This document shows, in pieces, positions 50,156 to 61,755 of a DNA stretch of 64,000 nt (positions are counted from its first letter, which is position 1; the number at the start of each line of letters is the position of its first letter). A program made the translations under genes and the position numbers. Source of the DNA: Alisma plantago-aquatica. Lineage: Eukaryota > Streptophyta > Magnoliopsida > Alismatales > Alismataceae. The notes below the pieces were generated by a model that saw only the letters and a program-made list of their open reading frames with translations, ran no database searches and was not told the origin of the DNA. The DNA is taken from contig OY856409.1 in assembly GCA_963693085.1 (NCBI GenBank), positions 656,996,591-657,060,590 of the forward strand, read 5' to 3'.

Positions 50156-50546
50156 TGTTAACGAGAGAGACGGAAGACGAACAACATTGGCGGCTGCAAG
50201 GTGCAGCTCTTGTGAGTGAGGGCAATAGCCGTCTCACTCCTTTTTATATATTAGGGTAAGATACAAGGTGGTACAAAGGAGTAAAACCTAGAAAAACAAT
50301 AAAACAACAGGTATAATAAAAATAGTGACATGACGCAGATCGTCGGTTTCCGCCTCTGACGTTCTGTCGATACCATCGACATGGATGTTGATGATATCGA
50401 CGGACTGTTGTTCGGTAGCTGTGATAATCTCGATACCATCGACATGGATGTCGATGGTATCGACATAATGATGTCGGTCACTATGACTATCTCGATACCA
50501 TCGACCTCCTGTCCATGGTATCGACCGGGAAGCAGGTTGTTTCACA
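50156..50546 (-). repeat. copia-1 5' LTR (391 bp)
   Basis: It starts TGTGAAACAACC and ends GTTAACA in element orientation. A TATA-like TATATAAAAAGG is at 50,239-50,250, about 85 bp before the LTR end, with three TCGATACCATCGAC-type hairpins upstream of it. It would drive the genomic RNA. Confidence 0.93.
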
Positions 50547-51957
50547 AAATTAATGTGACATTTGCAGTTACTGAGTATTGACTCTTGACTACTGAGTTGG
50601 AGACTCTATGTATGTCTAATGGTAAATATTTTGAAATTAGGCAGCTTAGGACATCTTTGCAAGTGAACCAGTGGTCCATTCTTAGACTAGGCTATTGCAA
50701 CTGCAAAAATTGCTTATTGTTTATAGAAGTCCCCAATCTTTTGTCTTTTGATTCTTTTAGATTTCAAAATACAAACAGCTTAAGTTCTAGGGGTTTCTTT
50801 ACACCATTTCAAGTTAGTCTCAACATACATATTAAAATCTTAAAACTGAATTCCACCTTTTCATGTTTCAATCTTGATTATTCAAGCTCCCAATCTCTCC
50901 TCTCCTTAATCTTTATCTCTCATCATGTTTGGGAATTATACATGGAATATGAAATGGAAGTCAAATTACCTATTTTGTAACTTGTATATGACATAAAAAT
51001 AAAAATGCCTCTTTTATGGATATTCTACTTTAATATTTCAATGTTGTGGTTATATAGTTGCCAGTTCATCTCAAATGAATTCCGATTGTCTAATTTATTC
51101 CCGCTTTTTGCGGGAAATAAGCGGGCAAAAAGCGGGAAAAAGAGGGTGAGGCGGGCAAAAAGGGGGCGATTATGTTCAAAACGCTTAACCGGGCACTTAG
51201 GGATTAAATTGGGCAGATGAGGGTCTTGGCCGATTAAGCGGCCACCTGGACCGTTTTTTAATTCACTGCTCATGATTTTATGCTATTATCAACATGTTTA
51301 AGGTTGAGTTCTAATGTTACATTTTGTTGAAGTTTTGTACATGAGTCGCAAACTCATTTACTGTTAGTTGTTTTGGGCCTCTAGGACATGTAGGCATCTT
51401 TTTGTATGATTTGGCTAGTCTTCATTGTTATGTACTTGTGTTAAACCATTTCGTGCATGCTTCATTGAACTTTATGCTTAAATAATTCTAGAATGCATTT
51501 TTAATGGTGCTTTACTTTTCGCTTAAACTTTATATCTAAATCTATCTCAATTTTCAAGGTCTAAATATGTAATTGTGTTGCACCTGGCAAAGTCAACATG
51601 AAGTGGAAGTCCTGCACCATTCTTAGAACACTTTTTCCAGCAAAGAGTAGCAGTCAACAAACATAGGAATTGATATTAGAAGTTGTGAATAGCATTAGAA
51701 GTGCCACATAGGTTGATGTTCTGGGCCGTATCAACTTCACAACAACATTGCAAACTTCGGGGAAACATCAATAATTTGAGGAGGATGGGACAAAAACACA
51801 CTATAAAAGTCCAACTTTGTTGACAAGGGGGAAACTTCGGTCCGAAGTTGGGACCAAGCTGACATAGTGGTGGTTCGACGTTGCTTGGTTTCGAAGCTTG
51901 AAATTTTGAAGTGTTCACCCATTCTTGTGTAGGCAGCTAGACAGTCTTTCTAGCCAT

Positions 51958-54900
51958 AGAGTTTCGTCAGTCTATTTTAACGCCCGATTGCCCACCGAAA
52001 CACAAAAAAATGGCAAAATTTCGAGCATTTTGTCGAAATTTTGAACATTGATGCAAATGCCTCCTTGACCTCGTTTTCACCAAATTCAATCTTCTTATAG
52101 GTTTGTGCATGTGAAAAATTTAGAGTTTAGGCAATCTGGTTCTACGACCTAACTCAAAGAAGGTCTAGGCATGTTGAAAAAGAAGACTACAAACAAAGTG
52201 CCATAGACGTGGTCTTGCTTTATGTCCGAGTTGACAAAGTTTCAAAAATTTGTTCACGAACCCTAGCAATTTACAACATTGCTTCTCCATGGTCTTTGTT
52301 GCTAACTAATCACGTATGGGTTATACTTCTCATGAATTACCAACCAAGTTAACTAGCTTTGTTGCAGTTCGGTTATATTGTTATTGAACCCCTATCATAT
52401 GTAAAATTCATTCTTCCAAATTATTAATTTTTAAAATATGTATGAATGCATACATTTCTTTTCAGCATATAAACAAACATCTTAGGAACTTCACAAGAAA
52501 CCCATTTGTCATCAAGTTTGCTAAGACATGCAAAAGCCGTTAATCAGCTAAAACTATGGAGTCCAAACAATGTAACAATAGTATAAAAATAAGTTTTCTT
52601 TTGCTAGAATTCTAGCATAATATACCATTTTTTTATTCCTAAGTTGCTTTCTTCCCTTGGGTGTGCTTTTAAAACTTTAGGGGATGTCATTGAAACACGT
52701 TGCTTCAAGTTTCGTGTACATGGCCATTATGTTTGGCAAAACTTATTATATTAAAGTATATAAATTTTTATGTTGCAAACAAATGTCACTAAATACTAAT
52801 TAGATATCATAATAAAAACAATACCGATAACTTCCACGCATCTCATAACAAGGATTTGAGCATTATGACATATCTCCTACATATGTGTTAACAAAACTAA
52901 TTCAAGATTTGAATAATATCATATAAGAGTGTTTTTCATCATCCAAAAGGTAGTATTTAAGCATTTGCACTGCTATTTACGAATTTAAGTCATCCTTACG
53001 TAAATACTTACCATATATCTCCAAGAATACCCTTTTCATAAAACATGAATTGTATTTCTGATGGAAAAAGTGGGAAGAGTATCTCTATCATGTATAAAAT
53101 ATCCTCATCTTCAAAGGGAGTACCCTGTAAGACAATGTCAATATGTCATTGACATTTTGTAATCATAACATTTGGTGTACCCTTTTAAAATGTCAAAATA
53201 TCATTGGAATTTTCATGTCATAGCACATAGCACATACCTGATTTTGGCTCTTCTCTACTAGATGATTTAGTGAGTTTTTGAGTAACTGCAATAGTCTGTA
53301 TGGCCCTTTTGATAGCTCCTTTCTTTTCTTCTCCTCCATAACTTTTAGCTCCTTCTCCCATTTTTCCAGCTCCTTAATTTTCAGCTGTTGTCCATTTCTT
53401 TCCAGCTCCTCTATTTTTTCTTTTTTCTTTTTAGAAAGCTCATCTGTACTCTGTTTTAGTTCCTTCTTCACTAGATAGTCAAATATTTTCAGCAAGTGGC
53501 TATCATTTTGTAGAAACCTTTTGCCATGTCTTTTTGGTCAGAGCATCTATATATCTATGCCAATCTGTAGCTCTCTTTTCTTTCAAGGGAGGTTGCCATT
53601 GATGCAGGAATGCTTCTCTGAGGAAACTGACTCGGTCTTCATCATCCAGTATCGCATAGTGCAGCCTAATGTATTGATCATAGGCATGATCCCTTATAAA
53701 AAAGTATTTCAATCAGCTACTTAAGAGTTGAAACAAAGAAATGAATGTGACAAAAGTAAAACTAGGATCAAATTAAAACTTTCCATACCCTGGAGGTAGT
53801 GATATTTGTCTGAGAAAATGATGAAGTCCAAAATCATTTGTTTCTTCCGTGACATGAAAATATAATTTTTGAAACTCAGGTCTTGTATCAATCACTTCAA
53901 TCCCAAAGCCCGCTTGCAAGCTTTTGGAAATGGATTTATAAGTTTCTTGTATACGAGCATTCCGTTTCTCACAATCGTCTGGCAGATCAACCATGCATGG
54001 TGCAGACATTAACCATTTGATCTCATCATGATAAACATCATCTAGATTAAATGAGGTAAATGTGATGTTTCTACTGTGCAGATACGAACACAGTGACAAT
54101 AGGGACCTGAAAACATCAAAGTGAACACATAAAATATTTATCAACTGTTATAAATTATTATTCGAAACTGATTGAATGGTTAATTCTCAATGAGATACAC
54201 TCGAAATCAATGTTTTAGAAAACGTGATGTGGGATGTGGGCAGATAGAACATTGAAGCTGCTCAAGCACCAAGCAGGTGCTTTTCTAAAAGGCTGATGAT
54301 TGAGTTTATACATTTGTACTTATATCTAAATAATCATTTGTTGAACCTCTATTCAGGTATAAACCCATGTATATAAACTACACTACACAGAAGTGAATTA
54401 AAACTAGCAATATACTATGTAACATGCTAGTATTAATGTTACAATTTGTAAATACTAGTCCATTCATATACTTAGTAATTATGTATAAATGTGGACAGTT
54501 GTTATATACTATATAATTAATACACTATAGAATTAGTATATGAGTAAACCATAGTTGTATAATTAATAAACTGTATATTGTTTCATCAGTAAACAATTGA
54601 CTATTAACTATATAACTACTTAAATACGAATTCGTCCTAGAATAGTAAACTATATTAATTATAGTACATTATTCGAGCATCAGCCTAGTAATAGAATGCA
54701 TAATCTATGTTTGTAATTAAGCACGTAAATTCATATAAAATATACAAATATATGATAATTGTTTGTTTATTATATAAATTTTGATACCTTCCTAGTAAGT
54801 AGCATGTATACAAACTACAAAGTAAAAACTACTAATTCAACATTCTTGGATTACTTTTCACCTAATTAGAGATGAGAGCAAACCACTTCTGGAAAAGCGG

Positions 54901-55952
54901 CTTGCAAAGCGACTTATGTGGCGAAAATGGGCCCATTAAGCAGCCAGGGCGGGAAAAAGTGAGGGGCAAATAGCAATTGCTTGACTACGCAAGAAAATCT
55001 TTTAAATTTTCATTAAAAACTTCGAATAAGAAAATTTACATCACATTGTTACATTTTTCACAAAAATGTAGGCAAAACTTGGTCGGCCGGTGATTTCCGG
55101 TGCCTACCTCCTTCCCATGTCATAATCGACTACTCCATTCAAATCTAAGTAATGTTTGACCGCGAACTTATTATCTCCCCAATGGGTCAAATCTTATGAG
55201 TTTCAACTTTGTTTCTTGACCCATCACAAATAGCACTAATACTCATTATCTTTATTGTGTCTGTTAGTGGGGCCATCACCTTACTCTTGGCAAGCATAGT
55301 ACCACGGACTCCGCATGCAACCTTTCCTCTTGTTCCCCTCCTTATATGTAGTGTCAGCCTGTCCTTGCTCTTTATCCTCTTATTCATTCCATGATTCCCT
55401 TCATTATTGCAAAGAACCAACTTCTTTCATATAGGATCATCATGGCACTTCTGAATGTACGTTTCACACCCTCCACCATATTGATGCTCTCTTTAAGAAC
55501 TCATTCTGAAGTATCCACCCCCTCATGCATCTTCCCAGTGTGATTTGACGATAAACCTCAAAATGTGTCACCCTGGAGCGTCTACCTTTGCTTGTTTCTC
55601 AGCATGTTTTGTTTACTCCCAAACTCTAAGTATGTGTGTTCCTCTTGACAAAGGTGCTTTTGACATGTTGATGAGCAAAACATCCTTATGTACTCATTTA
55701 ATGTTGTCCAAGCATTCATATTGAAATGCTCCCCTCTCGCGATGCCTCTATGCTTTAGTCTGGTGGAAAATAATGAACGACTATAGCCTGAGTTCCCTCT
55801 CATTGTGGGATGCAATTCCCCCAGTCCCTCGTGCATCTTCCCAATGTGATTTGACCATAAACCTCAAAATGCCTCACCCTGGGACATCTACTTTTGCTTG
55901 TTTCTCAGCAATCAGCATGTCTTGTTTACTCCCAAACCCTCTATATGTGTGT
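51958..55952 (-). repeat. Third copy of inner arm sequence
   Basis: The reverse complement of 26,248-30,643 (sums 82,601 to 82,605, then 82,200 beyond the left-only solo LTR) and a direct repeat of about 32,364-35,750. It begins three bases after the right arm ends. It retains the roughly 38 bp missing from the right arm and lacks the left solo LTR. It is cut at 55,952 by the hAT-2 terminus. Other than the gene fragment it has no gene. Confidence 0.93.
53012..54106 (-). pseudogene. Three-exon gene fragment, copy 3 (unknown protein)
   Basis: Same exon layout as the other two copies (first exon starts at 54,106, last exon ends at 53,012). The second exon keeps the ancestral CTCCC run and reads further (REAFLHQWQPPLKEKRATDW) than copy 1, but stops near 53,503 in another frame before the coiled coil. 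The coiled-coil frame reads from about 53,495. This is the least damaged copy in the first half. Function unknown. Confidence 0.55.
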
Positions 55953-57491
55953 CATTGATTAAAAAAGTGGACGGTGCGGCCGCTTAAGAGGCCATTTTAG
56001 CGGTAGACCAACTTAGCCGCTGTGATTTGTTGTGTTGCGTCAAATAAGCGTTTTTCTCTGTAGCGGCCGCTTTGGGCCACTTTTTTAGAGTCCGCTTCAG
56101 CGGTTGTAGCGCCCGCGTGGGGGCAAGAAGGCCCGTTGCCTTACATTAACTTGCCGCGTTTTGTCCTTGGGGCGTCCCTGATACGCTAGGAACCCGACTC
56201 CTCGATTTCCTTCAGCCGCTGCCCTAGCGGACTTTCCCGATGAGGAAAGGAGTCCCAATGGCGTCAACTGGCTTATTAAAAGCCCTCTCCCGCACGGACC
56301 GTCTCCACACAAGCGGCGTGAAGCAACGGAGTTCGGCGCACAACAGCTTGAAGCAGAGCAACGGCCAGACGCAAAGCAGCGCCTGGACGCAGACCAGCGC
56401 CAACCGACAGCACCGGCGGAGGCCCTTGAAGGCGGCAAGCGACCAGAAGACATCGGCGGAGTCCCTTGAAGACGCCATTGGCTAGCTGAGACGCCCCAAG
56501 GAGAGTCGTCCACGTCAAATAAGTTTACTGACCCTGTTCTTCAGGTCTTCTTCTCAACCTTCTTCTTAATTCATTTTACTTTTCTCTCTTCTATCCTACA
56601 TGTGAAAATGAACGCTAGCTTGATAGTAGATAAATACCCTGTTATGCTATTACTGACTGATCAGTAGGACTAAACTCCCTGTAGTACAGGGCATGTACGT
56701 TCTATTGTCTTAAGTGTTAACTCTTAATCAGTAATTCACTAATTCGTACCATGGTTTGATGAGATTGAAGAGGATACATTACTGTCCGTTGTTCTTATAA
56801 GTACCCTACTACCCTGTTATGATCAATCCTACAATCCTACTGATAAGGTGATACCTGTGTACGGTGAATCACTTAATTAAAACTCTTCCTTGCTGCTTAA
56901 TCTTCCTTGCTAATGCTAATAGCCATTGCCATCTGATCCGTATGAAAACTGCTGCGCTGTTGTTCCAATGCTATGAAATCATCCATCGTCAATGTATACA
57001 GTATACCTAATTACCTAGTCACCTACTATCAACGTCCCTAGTAATCTATTTTTAATTTTTAATTTTTTACACTTACTGATCCATATGAAATCTGCTGTGC
57101 TGCTTTTCCAATGCTACTACCATTTTATCACAGATTGCATAAATTTTGAATGAGTAATTTCAGTACTACTGTTTTGAACCAGTAATTTCACTTCAGTAAT
57201 TTTGAACGAGTAATTGCAATACTACTGTTTTATCAGTAAATCAATGGTGATTGATGACTTTTGAACGAGTAACATACATCAGTAACATCAACATTCAAAA
57301 CAGTAATTTACATGATATGTATGATGTGGAATATCAGTAATTGGATACTAATATTATGATTACAAATTGAATTTACATGACTATACAGTCTATAGACTCT
57401 ATACTGTTTAATAATTGAGTATCAATAATGACGGCTCAATCACTGATTATCTCTTTTGTCAATCACAATTAGTATAGTCGGTGGTGCTCAA
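55953..57491 (+). promoter_or_regulatory. hAT-2 5' region with GC-rich block
   Basis: 55,970-56,110 repeats AGCGGCCGCTT-type motifs, probably subterminal binding sites. 56,100-56,520 is markedly GC-rich against the AT-rich surroundings, with internal repetition of GGCGGAGKCCCTTGAAG at about 56,416 and 56,455. 57,060-57,320 repeats CAGTAAT and GAACGAGTAA. Reading frames on either strand of the GC-rich block have no recognisable domain. Confidence 0.5.
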
Positions 57492-57889
57492 ATGTCGGCT
57501 AAATCAAATGATCCCGGGTGGAAGTATTGCACTCTTCGAGACCCAACCCGAAGGGAGAAAGTTAAATGCAACTTCTGTGATCACATATCAACGGGTGGAA
57601 TTTTCCGATTGAAGAAACATCTTGCAGGCCAACGTGGCGATGTCGACGTATGCAAGAAGGTTCCTCCCGAGGTGAAGAGGGAAATTATTGAGTATTTGGA
57701 GAAGTTTGCTGCGAAGAAGAACAAGAGGGCTCAAGAGTTGAACGATTTGCGTGGTGATGTCGAAATTGACAAAAGTGCAGATGACGCTGTCGATATCGGG
57801 GATTCGCAGAGGAAGAAGTCGAAAGTTATAGGTCAACTGGACACTTATTTATTTAGAAACCCAGAAGATATTGTCAAAGATAGGGTGTT

Positions 57890-58217
57890 TGTGGAACAAC
57901 CTGCTTCCCCGTCGACACCATCGACAGGAAGTCGATGGTATCGAGATCATCACAGCGACAGAACATCATTCTGTCGATACCATCGACAGTCTTGTCGATG
58001 GTATCGACAGTCGAACAGTGGCGGAAATTGGTGATCTGCTTCCTGGTTCTATCTTTATTATATTATTTGTTTTATTATTTTTCTATTATTTTCTCCTTTG
58101 TACCAAAATGTATCTTACCCTAATATATAAAAAAGAGGAGAGGCGGCTATTGCCCTCTTGAAAAAACAACACCTAGCAGCCGCAAACATCGTTCGTCTCC
58201 CTTCTCTCTCGTTCACA
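57890..58217 (+). repeat. copia-2 5' LTR
   Basis: TGTGGAACAACC...GTTCACA. Two hairpins of the TCGATACCATCGAC type lie in the first 130 bp. TATATAAAAAA at 58,124-58,134 is a likely TATA box, about 85 bp before the LTR end. Confidence 0.94.
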
Positions 58218-58229
58218 TGGTATCAGAGC
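58218..58229 (+). promoter_or_regulatory. copia-2 primer-binding site
   Basis: TGGTATCAGAGC, complementary to initiator-Met tRNA, begins at the first base after the 5' LTR. Confidence 0.95.
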
Positions 58230-58801
58230 AAGGTCTGCTCTAGGCCGCCGTCTCTCCCCACCGGCAGTCCTTCCCTCTCTCTTCTTCCTTCTTCTTCCTC
58301 CTCATCCGCCGGATCTTCTCCCTTCGCCGGATCTTCTTCACCGCGGCACCGACAGCAGCGGCTGCGGCAGAGCCGCCGCACGGCGCGCAGCCGTGATCCG
58401 CCATCGGGCTTGAAGTCGTCATCAAGCGGCTCCTCCCCTCCATCACGTTGGGCCCTTGGTAGTTCTCCACCACTGCCGTAGGCTCAGTCTCGAAGGTCGA
58501 GGGCAACGTTCTCTTACCCGACGTTTTTCACACAGCCACCGGTCGATCCGTCGGAAATTGCTATCGCTGTTTGAGAATTTTCGGGTGATCCGACGGCCAT
58601 TTAAAATCTAAACCGGAGGACTAGTCTCTCTACAGTTATTATCTTAGTCACACCTCCTCCATGTGTGATTAGGAAAATCGTCCGGAGGCTGTGAATGCGT
58701 CAGTAATGCATTTCTCTTTGTTTCTTGTGTGACGTGTATCTCTCCGTCACCTAAACCATCCTTGTGACGTGTATCAATCTGTCACACAGTCCCGTTCTAC
58801 A

Positions 58802-59791
58802 ATGGAGGACACCAAGACGCCTACGATCTACAACGAGGTGTCGCCTATCGTCTCCATCAAGCTCAACGGGAAGAACTTTCTTCTATGGATGAACGTTGTT
58901 CACACTGTCCTGGAGTCTCGTGACAAGGCGGGACATGTTGACTCTGGTCCTCTAACCTCTACTGACAAAGGATATGCTGAATGGAAGCGTCATGACAATC
59001 TGGTGAAGACTTGGTTGTGGAACAGCATGGAACCTGCGATTGGGGCAAGGTTCATGTTCTATTCTACAGCTAAGGAAATATGGGACGCAGTGAAGCAGCA
59101 TTATTCCCAGGAGAAAAATGCTCTTCGCCAATTCATGATCTATGACCGTCTGTTTGCTGAGAGACAGGGTGACAGATCTCTTGAGGAGTACTTTGGAGCT
59201 ATTCAGGCACTTGCTCTAGAGCTGAGCTACTATCATCCAGTGACAGTTGTTGAACAGGTCAAAGACAGAGATGATCTGGCTACTGCTAAATTCTTATCTG
59301 GGCTTAATCCTACGTGCGGTTTCGCCAGGAGTGTCATTCTGGCTTCTGATAAATTACCGAGCATTGTGGAAGCCTATTCGAGAATACAACAATCTATCTT
59401 TGAGTCTGTTAATCCTGGTTCTGTTATACCTTCTGGGGAGTCTCATGCATCCGTTGCTGCTGCGGTGAGAGGGGGACGACCTGGTATGGGCAGAGGACGT
59501 AGGACACATCCTAAATGCACTTTCTGTGACAAACTGGGACATACAGTGGAGAAGTGTTGGAAGAAACATGGGAGACCTGCTGCACCACTTGTGGGGGCAG
59601 CACATTATGCCACTACTACAGATACCTCTTCTTCTGCTGTGGGAACCACCACTTCTGGTACCGGCATCACTCTCACTCAAGAGGAGTATGATCGATTCAT
59701 TCAGGCTACACAACACATGAGTATGGGATCGTCATCATCATCGTCAGCAAACCTGGCATCTACTGCGGTAATCAGGCTACATCTCTCATAG
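58802..59791 (+). pseudogene. copia-2 gag with zinc knuckle
   Basis: ATG at 58,802 (MEDTKTP). The gag frame is open for about 330 codons and includes the UBN2-type region (WLWNSMEPAIGARFMF, LRQFMIYDRLFAERQGDRS) and the zinc knuckle CTFCDKLGHTVEKC. At about 59,767 one G is missing relative to copia-1 (CTGCGGTAATC against CTGCGGGTAATC). The frame is lost there and ends at 59,791 before protease. Gag alone could still be made. Confidence 0.88.
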
Positions 59792-59799
59792 CTTCTGGC

Positions 59800-61420
59800 T
59801 CTACTTCATCTTGGGTGGTTGACTCTGACGCGTCACAGCATATGACTGGTATGAGGAGATTGCTCCACTCTATTGACTCGTATATCCCACACCAATCTGT
59901 CACACTAGCAGATGGTTCAGTGAGGAGAGTGTTAGCTAGTGGATCTGTCCCTCTAACACCCAAGATTGATCTTAAATCTGTACACTTAGTGCCTGAGTTT
60001 CCTTTTAACCTTCTTTTTGTTGCAAAATTGATTGACACTGTAAAATGTACGGTAACATTTAGGCCTTCTTGTTTTGTATTACAGGATCTCAAGAGTATGA
60101 GGACGATTGGTGGGGGGCCTAGGAAAGGTGATCTCTACCTTTTCCACAGTGACAGTCTGCCTCGCCCAGCTCCATCCATCCTGTTAAGTGACTCCCCCTC
60201 ACTATGGCATTGCAGATATGGACATCCGTCGTTAGAGAGCCTGCGGAAGTTGGAACCTGAGTTGTCCCAAGTGTCATCTTTAGAGTGTCAGAAGGTGTGT
60301 AAATTGAAGAAAGCCATATATGGGCTGAAACAGTCTCCTCAAGCTTGGTTTGACAAGTTCAGTGATGTTGTACTCCAAATGGGTTTTTCTTGCTCCATGA
60401 CTAATCAATCCTTAATCTACTCTAGCTCTTCTTGTGGCTCTATCATTATTGTTGTATATGTTGATGGCATAGTGATTACTGGCAGTGATTCTACAGGCAT
60501 ATCTCGTGTGAAGGAAGGGTTGCAGAGACACTTCCAAACGAAGGATCTAGGTAAACTGAGATATTTTCTGGGCATTTAGGTGCTTAGATCTCATGCAGGT
60601 GTCAATCTATCTCAGCGAAAATATGTGCTTGACTTACTACATGAGACAGGAATGACTGAATCTAAACCGGTATCTACTCCTATGGATTATCACATCAAGG
60701 AGACGGTTGATGATGTTGAGTACTCAGATCCAGGATATTACAAGAGAATAGTTGGCAAGCTAATATATCTGACAGTTATACGACCTGACATTTCTTTTGT
60801 TGTAGGCGTCGTGAGTCAGCATATGCACTCACCACGACAGTCACACTGGACAGCGGTTTGCCGGATTCTGAGATATCTGAAGAGTGCTCCTGGTAAAGGG
60901 ATCACATATTCTAAACCCAAGGTGCCTCCATCTACTTTGACTCTCACAGGGTATTCAGATGCAGATTGGGCTGGTGATCATACTGATAGAAGGTCTACAT
61001 CAGGCTATTGTACTTTCCTAGGTGATCATTTGATTACTTGGAAAAGCAAAAAGCAGCATGTGGTGGCTAGATCCAGTACTGAGGCTGAATACCGTGCTAT
61101 GGCCCATGCATGTTGTGAACTACAATGGGTCAAATTTGTTCTTTCTGAGCTAAAAATTACTATTGTCTTCTATGGAGCTCAAGTGTGACAACCAGTTTGC
61201 TATACACATTGCCAGGAATCCTATCTTTCATGAGCGTACAAAGCATATAGAAGTTGATTGCCATTTTATTCGTGATCAAATCAAAGATGGCACTATTGTG
61301 ACGCCATACTTCAAGTCTGAAGATCAACTGGCGGATATCTTGACAAAGCCTTTGGGTCCTGCAGCTTTTCAGAGATTATGTGGCAAGCTGGGCATACACA
61401 ATGTGTACTCTCCAGCTTGA
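59800..61420 (+). pseudogene. copia-2 protease/pol remnant, integrase deleted
   Basis: The frame resumes with protease WVVDSDASQHMTG, where the active-site DSG reads DSD, and continues to the pre-integrase motif WHCRYGHPSLESL. Near 60,285-60,295 it jumps into RT (CKLKKAIYGLKQSP). RT reads YVDG in place of YVDD. A TAG at 60,577-60,579 interrupts it, RNase H motifs follow (SDADWAGD, ARSSTEAEYRAMA), and a small deletion near 61,165 shifts the frame again before [10 protein letters not shown]. It ends at 61,420 next to the polypurine tract. It cannot support its own transposition. Confidence 0.92.
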
Positions 61421-61427
61421 GGGGGAG
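61419..61427 (+). promoter_or_regulatory. copia-2 polypurine tract
   Basis: GAGGGGGAG directly before the 3' LTR, identical to that of copia-1. Confidence 0.88.
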
Positions 61428-61755
61428 TGTGGAACAACTTGCATCCCCGTCGATACCATCGACAGGAGGTCGATGGTATCAAGATCATCACAGTGACAGA
61501 ACATCATTCTATCGATACCATCGACAGTCCTGTCGATGGTATCGACAGTCGAACAATGGCGGAAATTGGCGATCTGCTTCCTGGTTCTATCTTTATTATA
61601 TTATTTGTTTTATTATTTTTCTATTATTTTCTCCTTTGTACCACAATGTATCTTACCCTAATATATAAAAAAGAGGAGAGACGGCTATTGCCCTCTTGAA
61701 AAAGCTGCACCTAGCAACCGCTAACATCGTCTGTCTCCCTTCTCTCTCGTTCACA
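61428..61755 (+). repeat. copia-2 3' LTR
   Basis: TGTGGAACAACT...GTTCACA, the same length as the 5' LTR, followed by the second gtgtt target copy. Confidence 0.94.

Larger units (their letters stand above)
44850..50546 (-). mobile_element. Complete Ty1/copia retrotransposon (copia-1)
   Basis: 5,697 bp bounded by LTRs of 370 bp (44,850-45,219, 3' LTR) and 391 bp (50,156-50,546, 5' LTR), each TG...CA. Flanks are gaatt (44,845-44,849) and aaatt (50,547-50,551), a 5-bp duplication with one change. The left arm at 13,668-13,672 reads AATTC, the reverse complement of gaatt, uninterrupted. The arm sum shifts by 5,702, equal to 5,697 plus 5. The LTRs differ by roughly a dozen substitutions by eye plus one 21-bp indel. 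Gag and all pol domains are present on the minus strand in copia order but with frame breaks. Confidence 0.97.
32364..51955 (-). repeat. Right arm of giant inverted repeat
   Basis: The reverse complement of 12,122-30,078. Arm-specific insertions are the 679-bp hAT MITE (36,757), the 1,606-bp LTR (42,098) and the 5,697-bp copia (44,850). Each is flanked by a target duplication and matched by an empty site in the left arm. Right-only losses include about 38 bp near 34,378 and about 245 bp near 40,640. Stretches outside the listed elements (33,945-36,748, 37,444-42,092, 50,552-51,955) have no recognisable gene. Confidence 0.95.
57890..61755 (+). mobile_element. Ty1/copia element with internal deletion (copia-2)
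   Basis: 3,866 bp with two 328-bp LTRs (57,890-58,217 and 61,428-61,755) and a perfect 5-bp duplication gtgtt (57,885-57,889 and 61,756-61,760) in hAT-2 exon 1. Removing it restores an uninterrupted BED-to-DUF659 reading frame. The LTRs differ at about 19 positions by eye. It is of the same family as copia-1 (same gag, pol and hairpin-bearing LTRs). Integrase and the first half of RT are missing. Confidence 0.96.

Noticed and set aside
12122..51955. Palindrome as an assembly artefact
   Set aside because: Arms differ by substitutions and by six insertions with proper target duplications, which an inverted mis-join of one sequence would not produce. Read-level proof is still lacking.
12122..51955. 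Whole palindrome as a single foldback or Helitron-like element
   Set aside because: No target duplication, terminal motif or coding gene links the outer edges (12,122 and 51,955).
56097..56513. 138-aa minus-strand frame in the GC-rich block
   Set aside because: Low-stop GC-rich sequence gives open frames on both strands; Ser/Arg/Cys-rich without a domain.
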